Shown here: in pieces, positions 8,953 through 19,923 of the stretch
How the letters are laid out: each line of letters opens with the position of its first letter
How positions within the stretch are numbered: the stretch's first letter is position 1
Source: Turritopsis dohrnii
Taxonomy: Eukaryota > Cnidaria > Hydrozoa > Anthoathecata > Oceaniidae
Direction of reading: 5' to 3'
DNA: 64,000 nt
Assembly (NCBI GenBank): GCA_027922465.2
Contig: BQMF02000120.1
Coordinates: 744,001-808,000 of the forward strand
Notes under the pieces: generated by a model
What the model was told of the DNA's origin: nothing
Database searches by the model: none
Seen by the model: the letters and a program-made list of their open reading frames with translations, nothing else
Program-made: the position numbers and the translations under genes

Positions 8953-11900
8953 AATAAATGGAGTTACTAACTCGATAGTATTATATTGCTTTAAAGGAAT
9001 CGAGTTATTAAAGTTTTCAAAAATTTCATGCAATTTATCGTGTGTGCTTGATTTTCAGAATATTTTTCAAATATGGCAAGGGATATTTTCGAAAGTTCAC
9101 TGGGAATGGTGTGAATTTTTAAAAAAAAGGCAAAGTAGGTCAAATTTGAGGCAAATTTTAAAAATCGTTCAATTTTAATGAAAATTTAATAGTAGAAAAA
9201 GTTTGAACTGCTGATTTCAAATATGAAGGTCAAATTGTGGATAAGGTCAAATTAGGCCAAATTTGGACCAAATTTTGAACATTGTTCAATTCCTGGAGCA
9301 ATTTGAGGCCAAAATTTTTCCTAAGCGTCTTACACAATAATCAAAGTTACGAGGCGAGTTTGCAAATCGTTAAGATGTGCATGATGCAGATTACAGAAGT
9401 AGTCGGTTGAGGTTTGTTGCAGTTTGGATAACATATTGACGAATACATGAAAAAGGAAGTTGTTTATATTTTTTTTGCTCTATGTGCTCACATGTTTTGT
9501 TTTAGCTTTTCTTTTCTCCGTTGTCATCTTATGAGCCGATGTGTGTTATTGTTAATGTAATTATAATAGAGTTTGCGCTCTTGCATATTTTAACAGCACT
9601 TTCTTTAATTAACTTTTAGCACATTTAAACTTTATATCTAACATTTATAGAAATGTGGCTCTTATTTATTAACTTCTTGTAAAAATACTTACAATTCAAC
9701 TTTAATTTTTATTTTAAACTGATGATGACAGAAAAATCAAATCAAAACATTGTTTTTAAGCTGTACTACCATTTGTTTTGGAAAATAGGAGGAATTTGGC
9801 ATTTTCGGCAAGGTTGAATGCTGAAGGAGTCGATTTCATCGTAGAGTGTTTTTATTATTTTACCGCCCAAACAAGAACAGATTTCGTTCACACTTTCGTA
9901 AGATTTCTTTAAAACCGAAGTATACTTTAATTAAAAGTGCCCAAGTTACATGATCTTATTCCTACTTCAAAAGGCGTGCGAAATAGTTTCCACTTTGTGG
10001 GATATTTAGGGTATTCAAGAAAAGCGCACGTTTAATACATTATATTATGGACTCGAAAAAATATAAAATGCAGCATTCGGAAGTTTACCGTATGAAATCC
10101 AAAAAAGTGTCCGAAAGTTTTTCCGCCAAAAGTTTTCCTACGACAATTTTCGCTGTTAATGTAGTTTTCTTATAAAGGACTTCATAAACTAATGTTAATT
10201 GACGGATAACCATATATTTACGAACTCAATAATTTTCCAAAAATGTTTATACAATGTGTTTTCATTAATAAAAAATAGCAACAGAAGTATCACTATGTTT
10301 TGTAAAAAGAACATGGCCTTATAAATTATATAAAGTGTTACATCAGTCAGTATTTTTAAAAGCGCCAATGATATAAACCATTATAAATATTAGCACTCAA
10401 AAAAGTTAATTTGAATTTAAGATCTCTGGTCTTACAGGTTTATTTTAAAGTTGCCAGTCAAATAAAACAATCTAAAAGATAATAAACAATAGATTTTTTA
10501 CGCCTTTCGTGTTGAATCATGGTCGGCTTTGAAATCTCACATCAAACAGTAATGTCGACACTAATTTACTTGAAATGTTTTTGTATTTAACACTGCTATA
10601 TTGTGAAACCACTAAAATTGTCTTTTCATTTCGTAAGCAAACGTAACAAGCCTGATACAAAAATCACATATAATAATATTTCAACAAACAATTTTTTTAG
10701 AATTAAAATGATTTTACATCAAGATTATAAATTGCACGTGCGAAACACCAGTCTTAACACCTGAATGAAATTCATATAGAAATATAGAATCTATTTTCTC
10801 ACTTCGGCAACTTTTTATCTTGGAGTTTTCAGCTATCACAATACAGCAAGAGTAAGATCAATAGAAAAATATGTCAGAGGTGACATGGTACAGCTGTAGT
10901 TAAAAATATTATCAGGACTGCATATCATTAGGATTAACATATTCATCGACTTGCTCAACTGATTAATTTTGATGCCATTTCTGCACTAGCGTAAATCAAA
11001 ACTTGCGCTATAAAATTTCTCCGTGCGCAAATTTTCATTACAGTTGAATAGTTTTCAAAATTTGGTCCAAATTTGGCCTAATTTGGCCTTATGCACTAGT
11101 TGACCTTCAAATTCGAAATCAACAGTACAAAATTATTCCTCTATTAAATCTTCATTAGAATTGAACAATTTTCAAAATTTGGTCCAAATTTGGCCTAATT
11201 TGACCTTATCCACAATTTGACCTTCATGTTTGAAATCAGCAGTTCAAACTTGTTCCACCATTAAATTTTCATTAAAATTGAACGATTTTCAAAATTTGCC
11301 TCAAATTTGACCTACTTTGGCCTTTTTTGAAAACTCACACCATTCCTAGTGAACTTTCGAAAATATCCCTTGCCATATTTGAAAAATATTCTGAAAATCA
11401 AGCACACACGATAAATCGCAAGAAATTTTTGAAAACTTTAATAACTCGATTCCTTTAAAGCAATATAATACTATCGAGTTAGTAACTCGATTTAATTTAT
11501 TTGAAAAATTAACTTCGAGTTATTAACTCTAATTCAAAATTTGACTTTTTTAATTTCGAGTTAATAACTCGAGTTGTAAAAGCGACAAATATATTTTCGA
11601 GTTATTAACTCGAAAGAATATAGAAAATTAAAATTCCGAGTTAATAACTCGAATTATGACGTCATAGTTCATAACTCGACTTCATAACTCGATTTCATAA
11701 CTCGGGTTTTCCGGGCCTCTTCCCAATCGTGTAAATCAATTATTAAGTAAGTTCAATTTCCCAATATTACGTGTAAATTGATTTTGCACCATTGGGTCTT
11801 ACACAACGTCCTCTAAAACCCCTTTTTTTTTCTTCCCTCATTTGATTTTGATATGTTGTTCTGTTAAATGGAGTGGTCTTTTGCACAACTCCTCTATGTG

Positions 11901-12066
11901 ATATTTTACGCGTTTTACAGCAAATAAGTGATGAAATGAGCATAATGTACTTCCCGTTGAAAATATTTTCTGTGAACCCAACATTTCCTGCATGTCGAGT
12001 CGAATGTTTTCTGAACGATTTTTCTCCGTAATTATCGTAATATTTTGTTGTTTTTTTTTCATTTAG

Positions 12067-12282
12067 TATGGATTCAACCGAATCAGCCAGTTGTGTCATC
12101 TCCATATGGCAGGCTTTCGCTTTCACGTACTTCGTAACGCTTTTCTGATTCATGATGGATTTAAAGAAGTTGAAAATTTTCATAACAGCAAAAATGAAGA
12201 AAACGAACGAAATAAACTCTTGTATAGAAGAATGAAAATTGAACTGCAACGAAAGTATGGAGGTATCAACCGAAAATGCTGA
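12067..12282 (+). CDS. B4GAT1: B4GAT1-like glucuronyltransferase, last exon
   Basis: A strong polypyrimidine tract and TTTAG acceptor (AG at 12065-12066) precede TAT GGA, in phase with the donor at 2548. The exon reads YGFNRISQLCHLHMAG, then FLIHDGFKE, and ends in RRMKIELQRKYGG and a Cys before the TGA at 12280-12282. YGFNRISQ, the HVAG-F-like segment, LVHKGFK and the basic tail ending in Cys are all known at the C-terminus of B4GAT1. Its LARGE-family relatives have a different tail. The join across the intron restores one continuous family signature with no gap, so the exon pair is firm. It is unknown whether such a TE-laden intron is still spliced efficiently. Confidence 0.88.
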   Translation, partial: YGFNRISQLCHLHMAGFRFHVLRNAFLIHDGFKEVENFHNSKNEENERNKLLYRRMKIELQRKYGGINRKC

Positions 12283-13240
12283 CACGTACAATTTCCGAAG
12301 CAACTGTAAATATTTCATGTATATATTTTTTACATAATTTGTTTGAATGCACACTTTTCTTATATACAGTGTGTCCACCAGAAAGTGGGCACCTTTAAGG
12401 CGGATTTACACACAGCGCGAATGTTTCGCGCGAAACGAACTTAGCAGCGAAAAAATCGCCTCACCTCGATTTCCACAAACAAAACTTTCGTGCTCGAATT
12501 ACTGTTTTCATGGCTAATTGTAAACAAACAAGATGAATAAATTTAAGAAGCTGTTACTTTATAAAATTACTGGATTATTACTAAACTAGCATGTAGCTTT
12601 CGCTAATGAGGGTGCCCGTGATTGCATTTCCGTTAATATCACTATATCGGCACGTTAATATCACTATATCGGCACAAAATGCAACGAAATAAATGACGAA
12701 ACCTTCCTCCGGATGAAAATTTGTTCTGTGGCATTGTTTGTCGCGAATACGTTGACATTTAAGAAAGGACCAACATGGATGAAATTTATTTTTAAAGGAA
12801 AACGGAGGTCAAAAATGCTTCTTTTTTTTTGCATAAATCTTTGCCAAGTCATATAAGAAATCATGAAATAACATAAAAACTTCCCAAAATGTATGAAAAA
12901 TGCGTAAAAGTTGAAATGCTACAACATCGCTGTCATTCGCATTTCGCAATGACGTGGTGAATGGAGAAAGTTAAGTGTATTAGTGTTTAAATAAAATTCT
13001 TTTGTACACAGCCTTCGTTCATTCAGAGGTACCAAAAATAAATTCAAGCTTGTCAAGGAAATGAGTACGTTAATTACCTGTCTATGTTATTTTTCATTAT
13101 AAATATGCCGAATATTTCTTTCGTAGTTCACATACACGTGATCGCTTAATATTCATAACAAGATGTCTTTATTCATAATAAAGAGCTGCAAAAAAGTGTT
13201 CTCCTTCATTGTAAAGAATGATCAAAGCCAATGATATAAA

Positions 13241-14093
13241 CAGTTAGCTCCCGGTAACTCAAACTCCGGTTAACTCGAACTTTCATTATCTCGAACTGTT
13301 TTCTACGGTCCCTTGGACATTTCTTAATACTTTCTCATAAAAACTACTCGTTGACTCAAACCCCGGATAACTCGAACATTCGTTTTCTCGAACCATTTTT
13401 TGGTCCCCCTGAAGCCAATTTCTTCGGATAACTCGAACTTTTCTACTTTCTACGGAAAGAAAATAAAAAGACTTGATAAATGACAAAATTTAAATTTCTT
13501 TCAATTTTATCAACTCCTGACGGAGAACAGACACTAGTTAATTAAAGTTAATTAAAGTTAATTTACAAGGGACTTGCATGCCCTCTCCATCGCCAAGATT
13601 ACATCTTTTTCCAGTAACATTTGTCCAAGCACTTGAGTACGGATCACTGCGCAGTAAGTAAAATATTGTTTTTGCAAACCGTCCGGATGCACCTTTTTTT
13701 AAATGTCCCGCAATTTTTTCATTTATCTTTAAGCATACTGCAAACTTGTCCATTTGATTATCAGGCTCCATTGAAACTTCTAACTGTTTGCCTAGTTTTG
13801 GCGTCCATATATGTCTTTGTATACATGATGTCCCTTGATAAATGTATGGAAATCAAAGTGTGGTGATCAAGACGATCGAAAGTTCATCTTGCAAGCAAAT
13901 CATTTCCATTGCCATTGTGATAATTGTCCAGCCCACCGTTGATAATCTCGTATCTATTGAATTAATATTTCTGCCGCCTAACACCACTTCAAAGCTTCAG
14001 CCGATGGACCAGGGTGTCATTCGATCACTAAAAGCCTATTATAAGACGATGTCTGTCAAAAGATTGATTGCGGCTATAGAAGAAAGAAAATGA
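13241..14093 (+). pseudogene. Decayed Tigger/pogo transposon with transposase remnant
   Basis: The left end, with CAGTTAGCTCCCGGTAACTC and repeated ATAACTCGAAC blocks to about 13445, has the terminal-repeat style of Tigger/pogo elements. At 13900-14093 the plus strand encodes part of the DDE domain: DNCPAH in one frame (near 13927), then in another frame IFLPPNTTSKLQPMDQGVI and the downstream helix. In intact transposases these are continuous, so a frameshift near 13945 inactivates it. The N-terminal DNA-binding domains, the last catalytic residue region and a clear right end are missing. Confidence 0.75.
13538..13771 (-). pseudogene. Fragment of a repeat-family protein (DKFAVCL...GHLKKGA type)
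   Basis: The 77-codon minus-strand frame includes DKFAVCLKINEKIAGHL and ends with GEGMQVPCKLTLI. This pattern (D-YAV-L, GH-P/K, a Cys-rich GKR stretch, then G-E-PC) belongs to a short uncharacterised, HIRAN-like domain found in many invertebrate gene copies, often near transposons. It sits between the Tigger terminus and the transposase scrap, so it may have been carried by an element. The assignment is from memory of the pattern and is weak. Confidence 0.4.
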
Positions 14094-14698
14094 TTATTCT
14101 TCGGAAAGTTATTGAGGAAAAACACGCAGATTAGCGGGATTCGGAAAAATCATGTTTCGTTTACACTATAGATTTGTAGGGAATTATATACAACTTAGTA
14201 GAGTTGTTCATGAATTGTTCCCTACAAAGTCATTAGAAACTTCACATCAACACTTGAAATGAGCGTGCAAAGTAATGATGTATCGTGCTTTTCATAAACG
14301 TTTGATTTCTCGCTTATAAAGATTTTGGCAATGCTTGGGAATATGAAATTATTAAATCATAATAAAAAATTTAAGGTAAATTTACACAATGACAAAAAAG
14401 TTTGTGTCTTTTCAAGAAATTTCGTGACAAAATTAGCACAACACCACAACAGCGCGGTTGTTTCAACGAAACAAAAGGTTAATTGCTCGTTAACAGTCTG
14501 TTTTATTGATCATTACAAAATTAACAACTGTAACAAAAAATACTTAATATTCTTCAAATTAAAAAGTTTTATAAATAACAACTTAAATTTTTGGAAAGCT
14601 CAAAAAATCCTCTTTCCAACGGTATAAAACCACATTGTATTGTTAAAAACTCGAAAAATTATTTGTGTTTTAAACAAGGTGCCCGCTTTCTGGTGGAC

Positions 14699-15240
14699 AA
14701 AATTTGAAGCTTAAGAATTTCTAATGACAGAAATTATGTTTATACTCATATCTGATTGTGTTTGTAAAGATGTTACATTGTTACACGCGTTAATTGATCT
14801 TTAACAAATTAATGATCTGAAACCATGATATTGTCCTCAATACCTTCGGAAGAATGATCATTTTGCTTTAAATTTTAAGTTTTGTGAAAGAGCTTGAAAA
14901 GAGCTTTCACATGGTACATAAATCGCAAAAATTTGACAAATAATATTTGAAAAAAACGCATTGAAAGTTTGTGGATAAAACATTCTGAGACACACTTGCT
15001 ATTTCAATTTACTTGATATTTCAATTCTCCAGTGGAATAATTAGAAGTAATTAAGAGTTTGAAAGAGATGCGAAACTTAGTGGCTAAGCCATAATACTGT
15101 GTTCAAACAGAAATTCGGGAAAGGTCTGTTGCGAGGAAGCCTCTTCAGAAGCCTATTTTTTCTGCTTCGAAATTCATACGGCTTGATAAAAACCCAGACC
15201 TTCATTCGATTACATTTGGATTACTTCGACGCAAGTAAAA
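14699..15240. other. Intergenic, possible LINE and shared-repeat scraps
   Basis: The stretch is AT-rich. At 15090-15130 it carries a segment (AAACAGAAATTCGGGAAAGG) that recurs inverted inside the Tigger element at 16452-16478. At about 15190-15225 the peptide KTQTFIRLHLDYFD resembles the 'YKTFIRPHLDYGD' motif after the LINE polymerase domain. Too short for a firm call. Confidence 0.35.
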
Positions 15241-15242
15241 TA

Positions 15243-16859
15243 CAGTGGAACCTCCAATTAGCGGACACCATCGGGGAAAGGGGTAAGTGTCCGCTAATTA
15301 GAAGTGTCCGCCTTTTAGAAACTTTTGATCTAGAAGACCCAATTTTGATATTAGGCCATGCCAGGGTGTCGAAAATATGAAATATCTGTCTAAGGTACTT
15401 ATTTAAAGACACTAGGACATAGAAGAACAAGAGAAAGGTCATTGAAATACAACAATTTAGTTTTCACGAAATAAGAGAAAGTCTAGAAATATAAACATAA
15501 AATGAACAAATCAACTTGGAATCATATTGCTTAGTGATAAAATTGCTTTATAGTTTTTTGTTTTTTATTGTTTATTCTAACAGTCTCGAGTTTTGTCTTT
15601 AATAGAAGAAAGGGAAGATCTTTCATTACTGTTGAGTTCTTTCAGATTCATCAACTTATCAATAATAATCAGAGCATCGCGTGGTGAAATCTCCTCAGGT
15701 TCAACTTCTTCAACTTCGTCTTCTCACTTTCTTCCCGATCTGATTCATGAGTTTCATCGATCCCAGATTCCTCTTGTAGGTACTCTTTCACGCACTTTTT
15801 AACTGAGCTAACCCTGCAATCCATTTCATACGCGTTGACTGCAGGAGCAGATGAGCATGTCTCGATGTCGAAATCAATATATTCCTCTGCCGTCATGGAT
15901 GAGTCAGCAAGTTCATCGAAGAGAACTTTAAACTCATCGTCAAGAACCTTCTCATCATCATTTCCATACGAATTCTGGTCAAAGCCACATTTCCTAAAGC
16001 AGTTCTTAATGGTATCAGTTGATACCTCTTCCCAAGCTTTTGCAACCCATTCAATAGCTTGTAAAACATCAACTTGCTTGGCAATTTCAGAAGCCAGTAC
16101 ATCCTCTTTTGTGCGTGCAATTACGAATCGCATCAGCTTCATACGATACTTCGACTTAAAACTTTGAATGATTCCAGCATCGAGAGGTTGCAACCGAGAG
16201 GTGGTATTTTTTGGAAGAAAAACGACCTTTATGTTGCTGTACTTGTCAATCAGTGACGGGGGATGGACAGTGGCGTTGTCTAGAAACAAAATAACCTTTC
16301 TTTTCTCTTTAATCATTTGATTGTTGAGGTTCTCGAGAGCTATGTGTATTAGTTGTAGAGGTTCATGAATCTTCGAGGTGATGAGTGCAGGAGGTGCTAA
16401 TGGCAACCTCACGAAATCAACCACAAGATCAAAAGGGTTTATGATGTCAATAGACCTTTCCCGAATTTCTGTTTAAACACTGAATTGTGGTTTATGATTT
16501 CGTTGCTCCAGTCAAATTCGTCGACTGGGTCAAGGGAAAACTACAAACTTGTAAAAATAATTTAGATAATAAGACAAATAAGTGCTTGAAATAAAGAATC
16601 TCAAAAAATAATTTGTGTTTCTTAACGTTTCTTAACCAGTTTGATATTCAATGTCTGCTAATTGGAGAGGAAAAATAGGGATTTTGGCCATTTCGTGCAA
16701 AAAAATTTGTCCGCTAATTGGAGGGTCCGCTAATTGAGTGTCCGCCTTTTGGAAACTTTTTTATGAGGATTTGACTAGCAAACGGCCGGGGAAAATGAAA
16801 TTGTCCGCTAATCAGAGGTGTCCGCCTTTTAGAGTGTCCGTTAATTGGAGGTTCCACTG
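15243..16859 (-). mobile_element. Tigger/pogo DNA transposon, internally deleted
   Basis: The ends CAGTGGAACCTCCAATTAGC and its inverse are flanked by TA duplications at 15241-15242 and 16860-16861, diagnostic of pogo/Tigger. Subterminal CCGCTAATT and GTCCGCCTTTTAGA blocks are repeated several times at each end. The 1617-bp length is well below that of a complete Tigger. The transposase (15669-16424) lacks its N-terminal third. Confidence 0.9.
15669..16424 (-). CDS. Tigger/pogo transposase, N-terminally truncated
   Basis: The frame of 251 codons on the minus strand encodes the C-terminal part of a DDE-superfamily (CENP-B/jerky type) transposase. LFLDNATVHPP (near residue 47) holds the second catalytic Asp. 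FLPKNTTSRLQPLDAGIIQS follows, with the downstream helical region. An acidic tail is consistent with the family. The N-terminal Psq and CENPB-type DNA-binding domains and the region of the first catalytic Asp are absent, because the sequence before 16424 has stops. The protein cannot be an active transposase. It could at most be a derived regulator, with no evidence for that. Confidence 0.8.
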   Translation of the reverse strand: MVDFVRLPLAPPALITSKIHEPLQLIHIALENLNNQMIKEKRKVILFLDNATVHPPSLIDKYSNIKVVFLPKNTTSRLQPLDAGIIQSFKSKYRMKLMRFVIARTKEDVLASEIAKQVDVLQAIEWVAKAWEEVSTDTIKNCFRKCGFDQNSYGNDDEKVLDDEFKVLFDELADSSMTAEEYIDFDIETCSSAPAVNAYEMDCRVSSVKKCVKEYLQEESGIDETHESDREESEKTKLKKLNLRRFHHAML

Positions 16860-16861
16860 TA

Positions 16862-18466
16862 TATCAAAAAGGCAAGAGACCCTAGGTTCGATGTTGGGGA
16901 ATTAACCTCAAAAAACAATTTTGGTTGAAATAAAACTTTTGGTCAGCATGACAGCAGCTGATCTTTTATCAGCATTTTTTTCCCGTCCGTAAAGCCACAA
17001 ATTTTTGTCCCCAGTTGTAGCCTGATACCACTAAAAACAGAAAGGCTGGAATATGGGCTATTTGTTGATCGTGGCTTAATTCGGAATTGTACTATTAAAA
17101 TATGTAGAAATAAAAAAAATTTTAAAAAAAATCCAGAACTGTTTATTGAATCATAGTTACTATTTTATCAGGGCATCCGAAAACACACTCCGAATTGAGA
17201 CATGGAAAATATTATTTTCAAATATTTGCATAATTAAGAAGCGCTACTCACAAAACATCATGATAATGGTAGATGGAGAGTTGACAATTGTACAACATAC
17301 CTTAAGGGAAGAAATTTTCACGGAACTTAATTTCGCGATTTTGGCCCCTAATCGTCAAAATTACTCAATTCCGGGAAAATTTTAGCTTTACAAAAACAAA
17401 GGATTGACAACGCCATTTTTTCAAGGCATCTTTTCTTTAAAGTATTTGTTTGAAAAACGAAAACCGCGAAATTTAATTCCACGAAACACGTTAAAATTGT
17501 TCAAACGTGAAATTAAATTGCGCGAAAATTTCTTCCCCTAAGAAGGTGCACGTTTACATGTTAATAATAAACTACGGAAATACAAACAGTGAAGGGAAAC
17601 CGAAATTTCTGTGTTATGTATGACAATGTTTGGTTGTTATATATTGTGTCATTTTCCGCAATTTTCACATTTTCGGCTAATCTATTTTCTCTTTTTTCTG
17701 TTATGTATCACCTCTCTGAGCAAGGACATTTTCATACATCCTGCGATACCATTCGAAGCAGCTGCCACACTCAATCACATGCGTAAATAAGTGGATGATA
17801 CACATAGCGCAGTTGTAGTATCAATAATGTCCCAACTCCTCGCGTTCACAATGATGTAATATAATTGGAGGCCATGGCGTGATTGGACGAACTTTTTTTT
17901 GGGACGAGATGTGTGCTCTGTAAAAACCAATTTTGTTCTGCTGATCTATCTAGTGCAATGGTACAGTGCAGTGCAATCACGGTTTTGGCTCCTCTGTCAC
18001 AGGTCTAAAAATATGTATTTAGCTTTATGATGGGTGTGATTCACGTTTTCTCGCTGTCACCTAGCGCAAAATCATTAATGTTTCTATAGTCACAGGATAT
18101 GATGTTTCTGATGTCTGCTTTTACGTTTTATTTGTCAGTCGGCCCAATTTTCAAGTCCAAGTAACAGAATTATAAAAAGTATAAGCAATGTCTATAATAG
18201 TCAGTTTTCTCCTTTTAATGGCCCTGGAATTGCTACACAATTGAAAAATCTCACAATCTTTTCAAGAATAGGCCGGAAATCAGTTAGACACTCAGAATGA
18301 TTTAACTTAATCAGATTTTCTTTTTCACTCTTGTAAAAGCAAGTGTGTACTCAGTCAACACTGTAAGCGCATGTGATGGGTGTCCCATCCCTCCTCCTTT
18401 CTCCCCTCTTTGTGTAAATGCCATTGCGCTGGCCACAAAATCAAAGCGCCCCATGACATCAGCAAA
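16862..18466. other. Intergenic, with one small MITE
   Basis: The stretch is AT-rich with no convincing gene. The MITE at 17302-17541 is listed separately. Small open frames at 17146, 17589 and 18311 have no recognisable domain. Confidence 0.5.
17302..17541. mobile_element. MITE with GGGAAGAAATTTTC termini
   Basis: Imperfect inverted repeats of about 38 bp, TTAAGGGAAGAAATTTTCAC at the left and GCGAAAATTTCTTCCCCTAA at the right, bracket 240 bp containing internal TTTCGCG motifs. No coding capacity. The class is not assigned. Confidence 0.65.
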
Positions 18467-18948
18467 GCATTTGTATAGTCCCGCTTGTATTATATATAGG
18501 GTCGTGTGGCCAGGAGAAAGATAAATATCGTCTCGCTTATACATGGTGTCGGAAGTGGGATAAGCTCTCACTGAAGAAAACATAGAACTTTAAGTTATTT
18601 ATAGTAGAAGGCACGATAAACGTTACACATCGTATACACCCGGTGGACAAGGCAGCTATCTCGTAAGTGAAAACAGAACGTACACCCTCGAACGAATTGG
18701 AAAGTTTTGTTTTGTTGTTGTCGCCCACAGACACATCCTCGATCAGCAGTATCAGTTCTCTGCGCAACCCTCATCGATCAGTGAACTTCTCCTCTGTACT
18801 AGCTCAGGGATCAGCAGAGCTTCTCTTGCGGAATTTTGTATCTCTACATAAAGCCCATTACCCAGGAGACGACAACGCAACCATCGTCTCTGTAACCCTC
18901 GAGCACAATTTCCGGTGGGCGAACGGCCATTGTTCACTAAACTAAAAC

Positions 18949-19923
18949 ATGTCGACAAACCCCGACGACGAGACTCCTGCCGCTTCGTCTACCATCGACA
19001 TTACGGAGATAATGGCGCAACAGTTGCAAATTCAACAACAGTTAGCCACCATCATGGCGCAGTTTGCTACGCCCCCACCACCCAAAGAAACACCAAATCG
19101 AAGTTCCAAACCGATTCGACCCGTCATCGAAGCCGACAGTTCCGACAACAGCTGGATTATCTTTGCGGATTCGTGGAACCGATACAAGCGTATGGCCAAT
19201 CTCACCAATCAAGCTGTTATACGTAACGAGCTACGATCGACCTGCTCCCCAAAAGTTAACGAGATGTTGTTCAATTTCGTCGGACCTGACGTTTTAGATA
19301 CAGCATCAGAGGACGACCTACTCCAATACATCAAGTCCGTCGCCGTAAAGGTGGTACACCCGGAAGTTTACAGACAACAGTTTTTCAACCTCCGCCAGAG
19401 CGATTGTGAGACTGTCACCTGTTTTATCTCACGTCTAAAAGCCCAGGCGATGCTCTGCGAGTTCAAGACCCCGAGAGACTCGTACGCTGCCGATATGATA
19501 CGTTCACAATTAATCGCTGGCATTCGCAATCCAACGCATCAGGTCAAGGTATTGACCGAAATCGCCTCCTTGAAATCGCTTGAAGACCTTACCAGTCGTC
19601 TACTTGCCCTCGAAGCCACTGATCGTGCATCATCCCAGTTCCGCTCCCCATTTGAGAACACTGGCTCTGATGTCACACCTATCAAATCACAACCGCAACA
19701 ATCGAAACCCCAAGCCCACAGTAAGAAACAATGCTCTGGATGCGGTAAGCCAATGCATCAGAACGGAAGATCGAGCTGTCCAGCACGGCAAAAGACCTGC
19801 CACAAATGTAAGAAGCCAAATCATTTTGTGACCGTCTGCCGTAGCTCGTCTGTATCTACAATTTCCGAAGACCCCCAACCTACAGTCTCCCACCTCTCCT
19901 CCATTGTCTCCAGTCCCATATGA
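18949..19923 (+). CDS. gag: Gag polyprotein of the Ty3 element
   Basis: The 324-residue capsid/nucleocapsid protein has a Gln-rich N-terminus, a helical capsid region, and at the C-terminus two Cys clusters: CSGCGKPMHQNGRSSC, then the zinc knuckle CHKCKKPNHFVTVC (C-X2-C-X4-H-X4-C), which binds RNA. The start is the first ATG of the frame, after a 400-base leader. The frame ends at TGA (19921-19923), followed by CTA. The same frame then stays open without any stop into pol, so Gag-Pol may be made by readthrough. The protein itself looks intact. Confidence 0.9.
   Translation: MSTNPDDETPAASSTIDITEIMAQQLQIQQQLATIMAQFATPPPPKETPNRSSKPIRPVIEADSSDNSWIIFADSWNRYKRMANLTNQAVIRNELRSTCSPKVNEMLFNFVGPDVLDTASEDDLLQYIKSVAVKVVHPEVYRQQFFNLRQSDCETVTCFISRLKAQAMLCEFKTPRDSYAADMIRSQLIAGIRNPTHQVKVLTEIASLKSLEDLTSRLLALEATDRASSQFRSPFENTGSDVTPIKSQPQQSKPQAHSKKQCSGCGKPMHQNGRSSCPARQKTCHKCKKPNHFVTVCRSSSVSTISEDPQPTVSHLSSIVSSPI

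Larger units (their letters stand above)
7156..11719. mobile_element. Mutator-like (MULE) element with very long inverted repeats
   Basis: The termini GAGGCCCGGAAAACCCGAG and CTCGGGTTTTCCGGGCCTC are perfect inverted repeats. They are flanked by a 9-bp direct repeat TTCCCAATC at 7147-7155 and 11720-11728. A 9-bp target duplication with long inverted termini is the hallmark of Mutator-like elements. The arms continue inward for about 560-660 bp (left 7156-7380 plus 8959-9295, right about 11060-11719). They are built of repeated TCGAGTTAATAACTCGA palindromes and contain ATGACGTCAT in each arm. The left arm is interrupted by a 1.6-kb insertion. The right arm has an extra 115-bp tandem copy near 11054-11285. 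The core (9300-11050) is AT-rich with no transposase, so the copy is non-autonomous. Confidence 0.85.
12373..14698. mobile_element. Mariner-like element with GTCCACCAGAAAG termini
   Basis: The 23-bp inverted termini are GTCCACCAGAAAGTGGGCAC at 12373 and its inverse, GTGCCCGCTTTCTGGTGGAC, ending at 14698, with one mismatch. They share the GTCC-CCAGAAAG core with the element at 4176-6935, suggesting one broad IS630/Tc1/mariner family. The interior has no mariner transposase. It contains Tigger/pogo debris (13241-14093) that presumably inserted later. The flanking TA duplication is not clear. Confidence 0.6.

Noticed and set aside
11767..12378. 203-codon minus-strand frame over the last B4GAT1-like exon
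   Set aside because: The plus strand has a clear family match with splice site. The minus frame is a shadow with low-complexity content.
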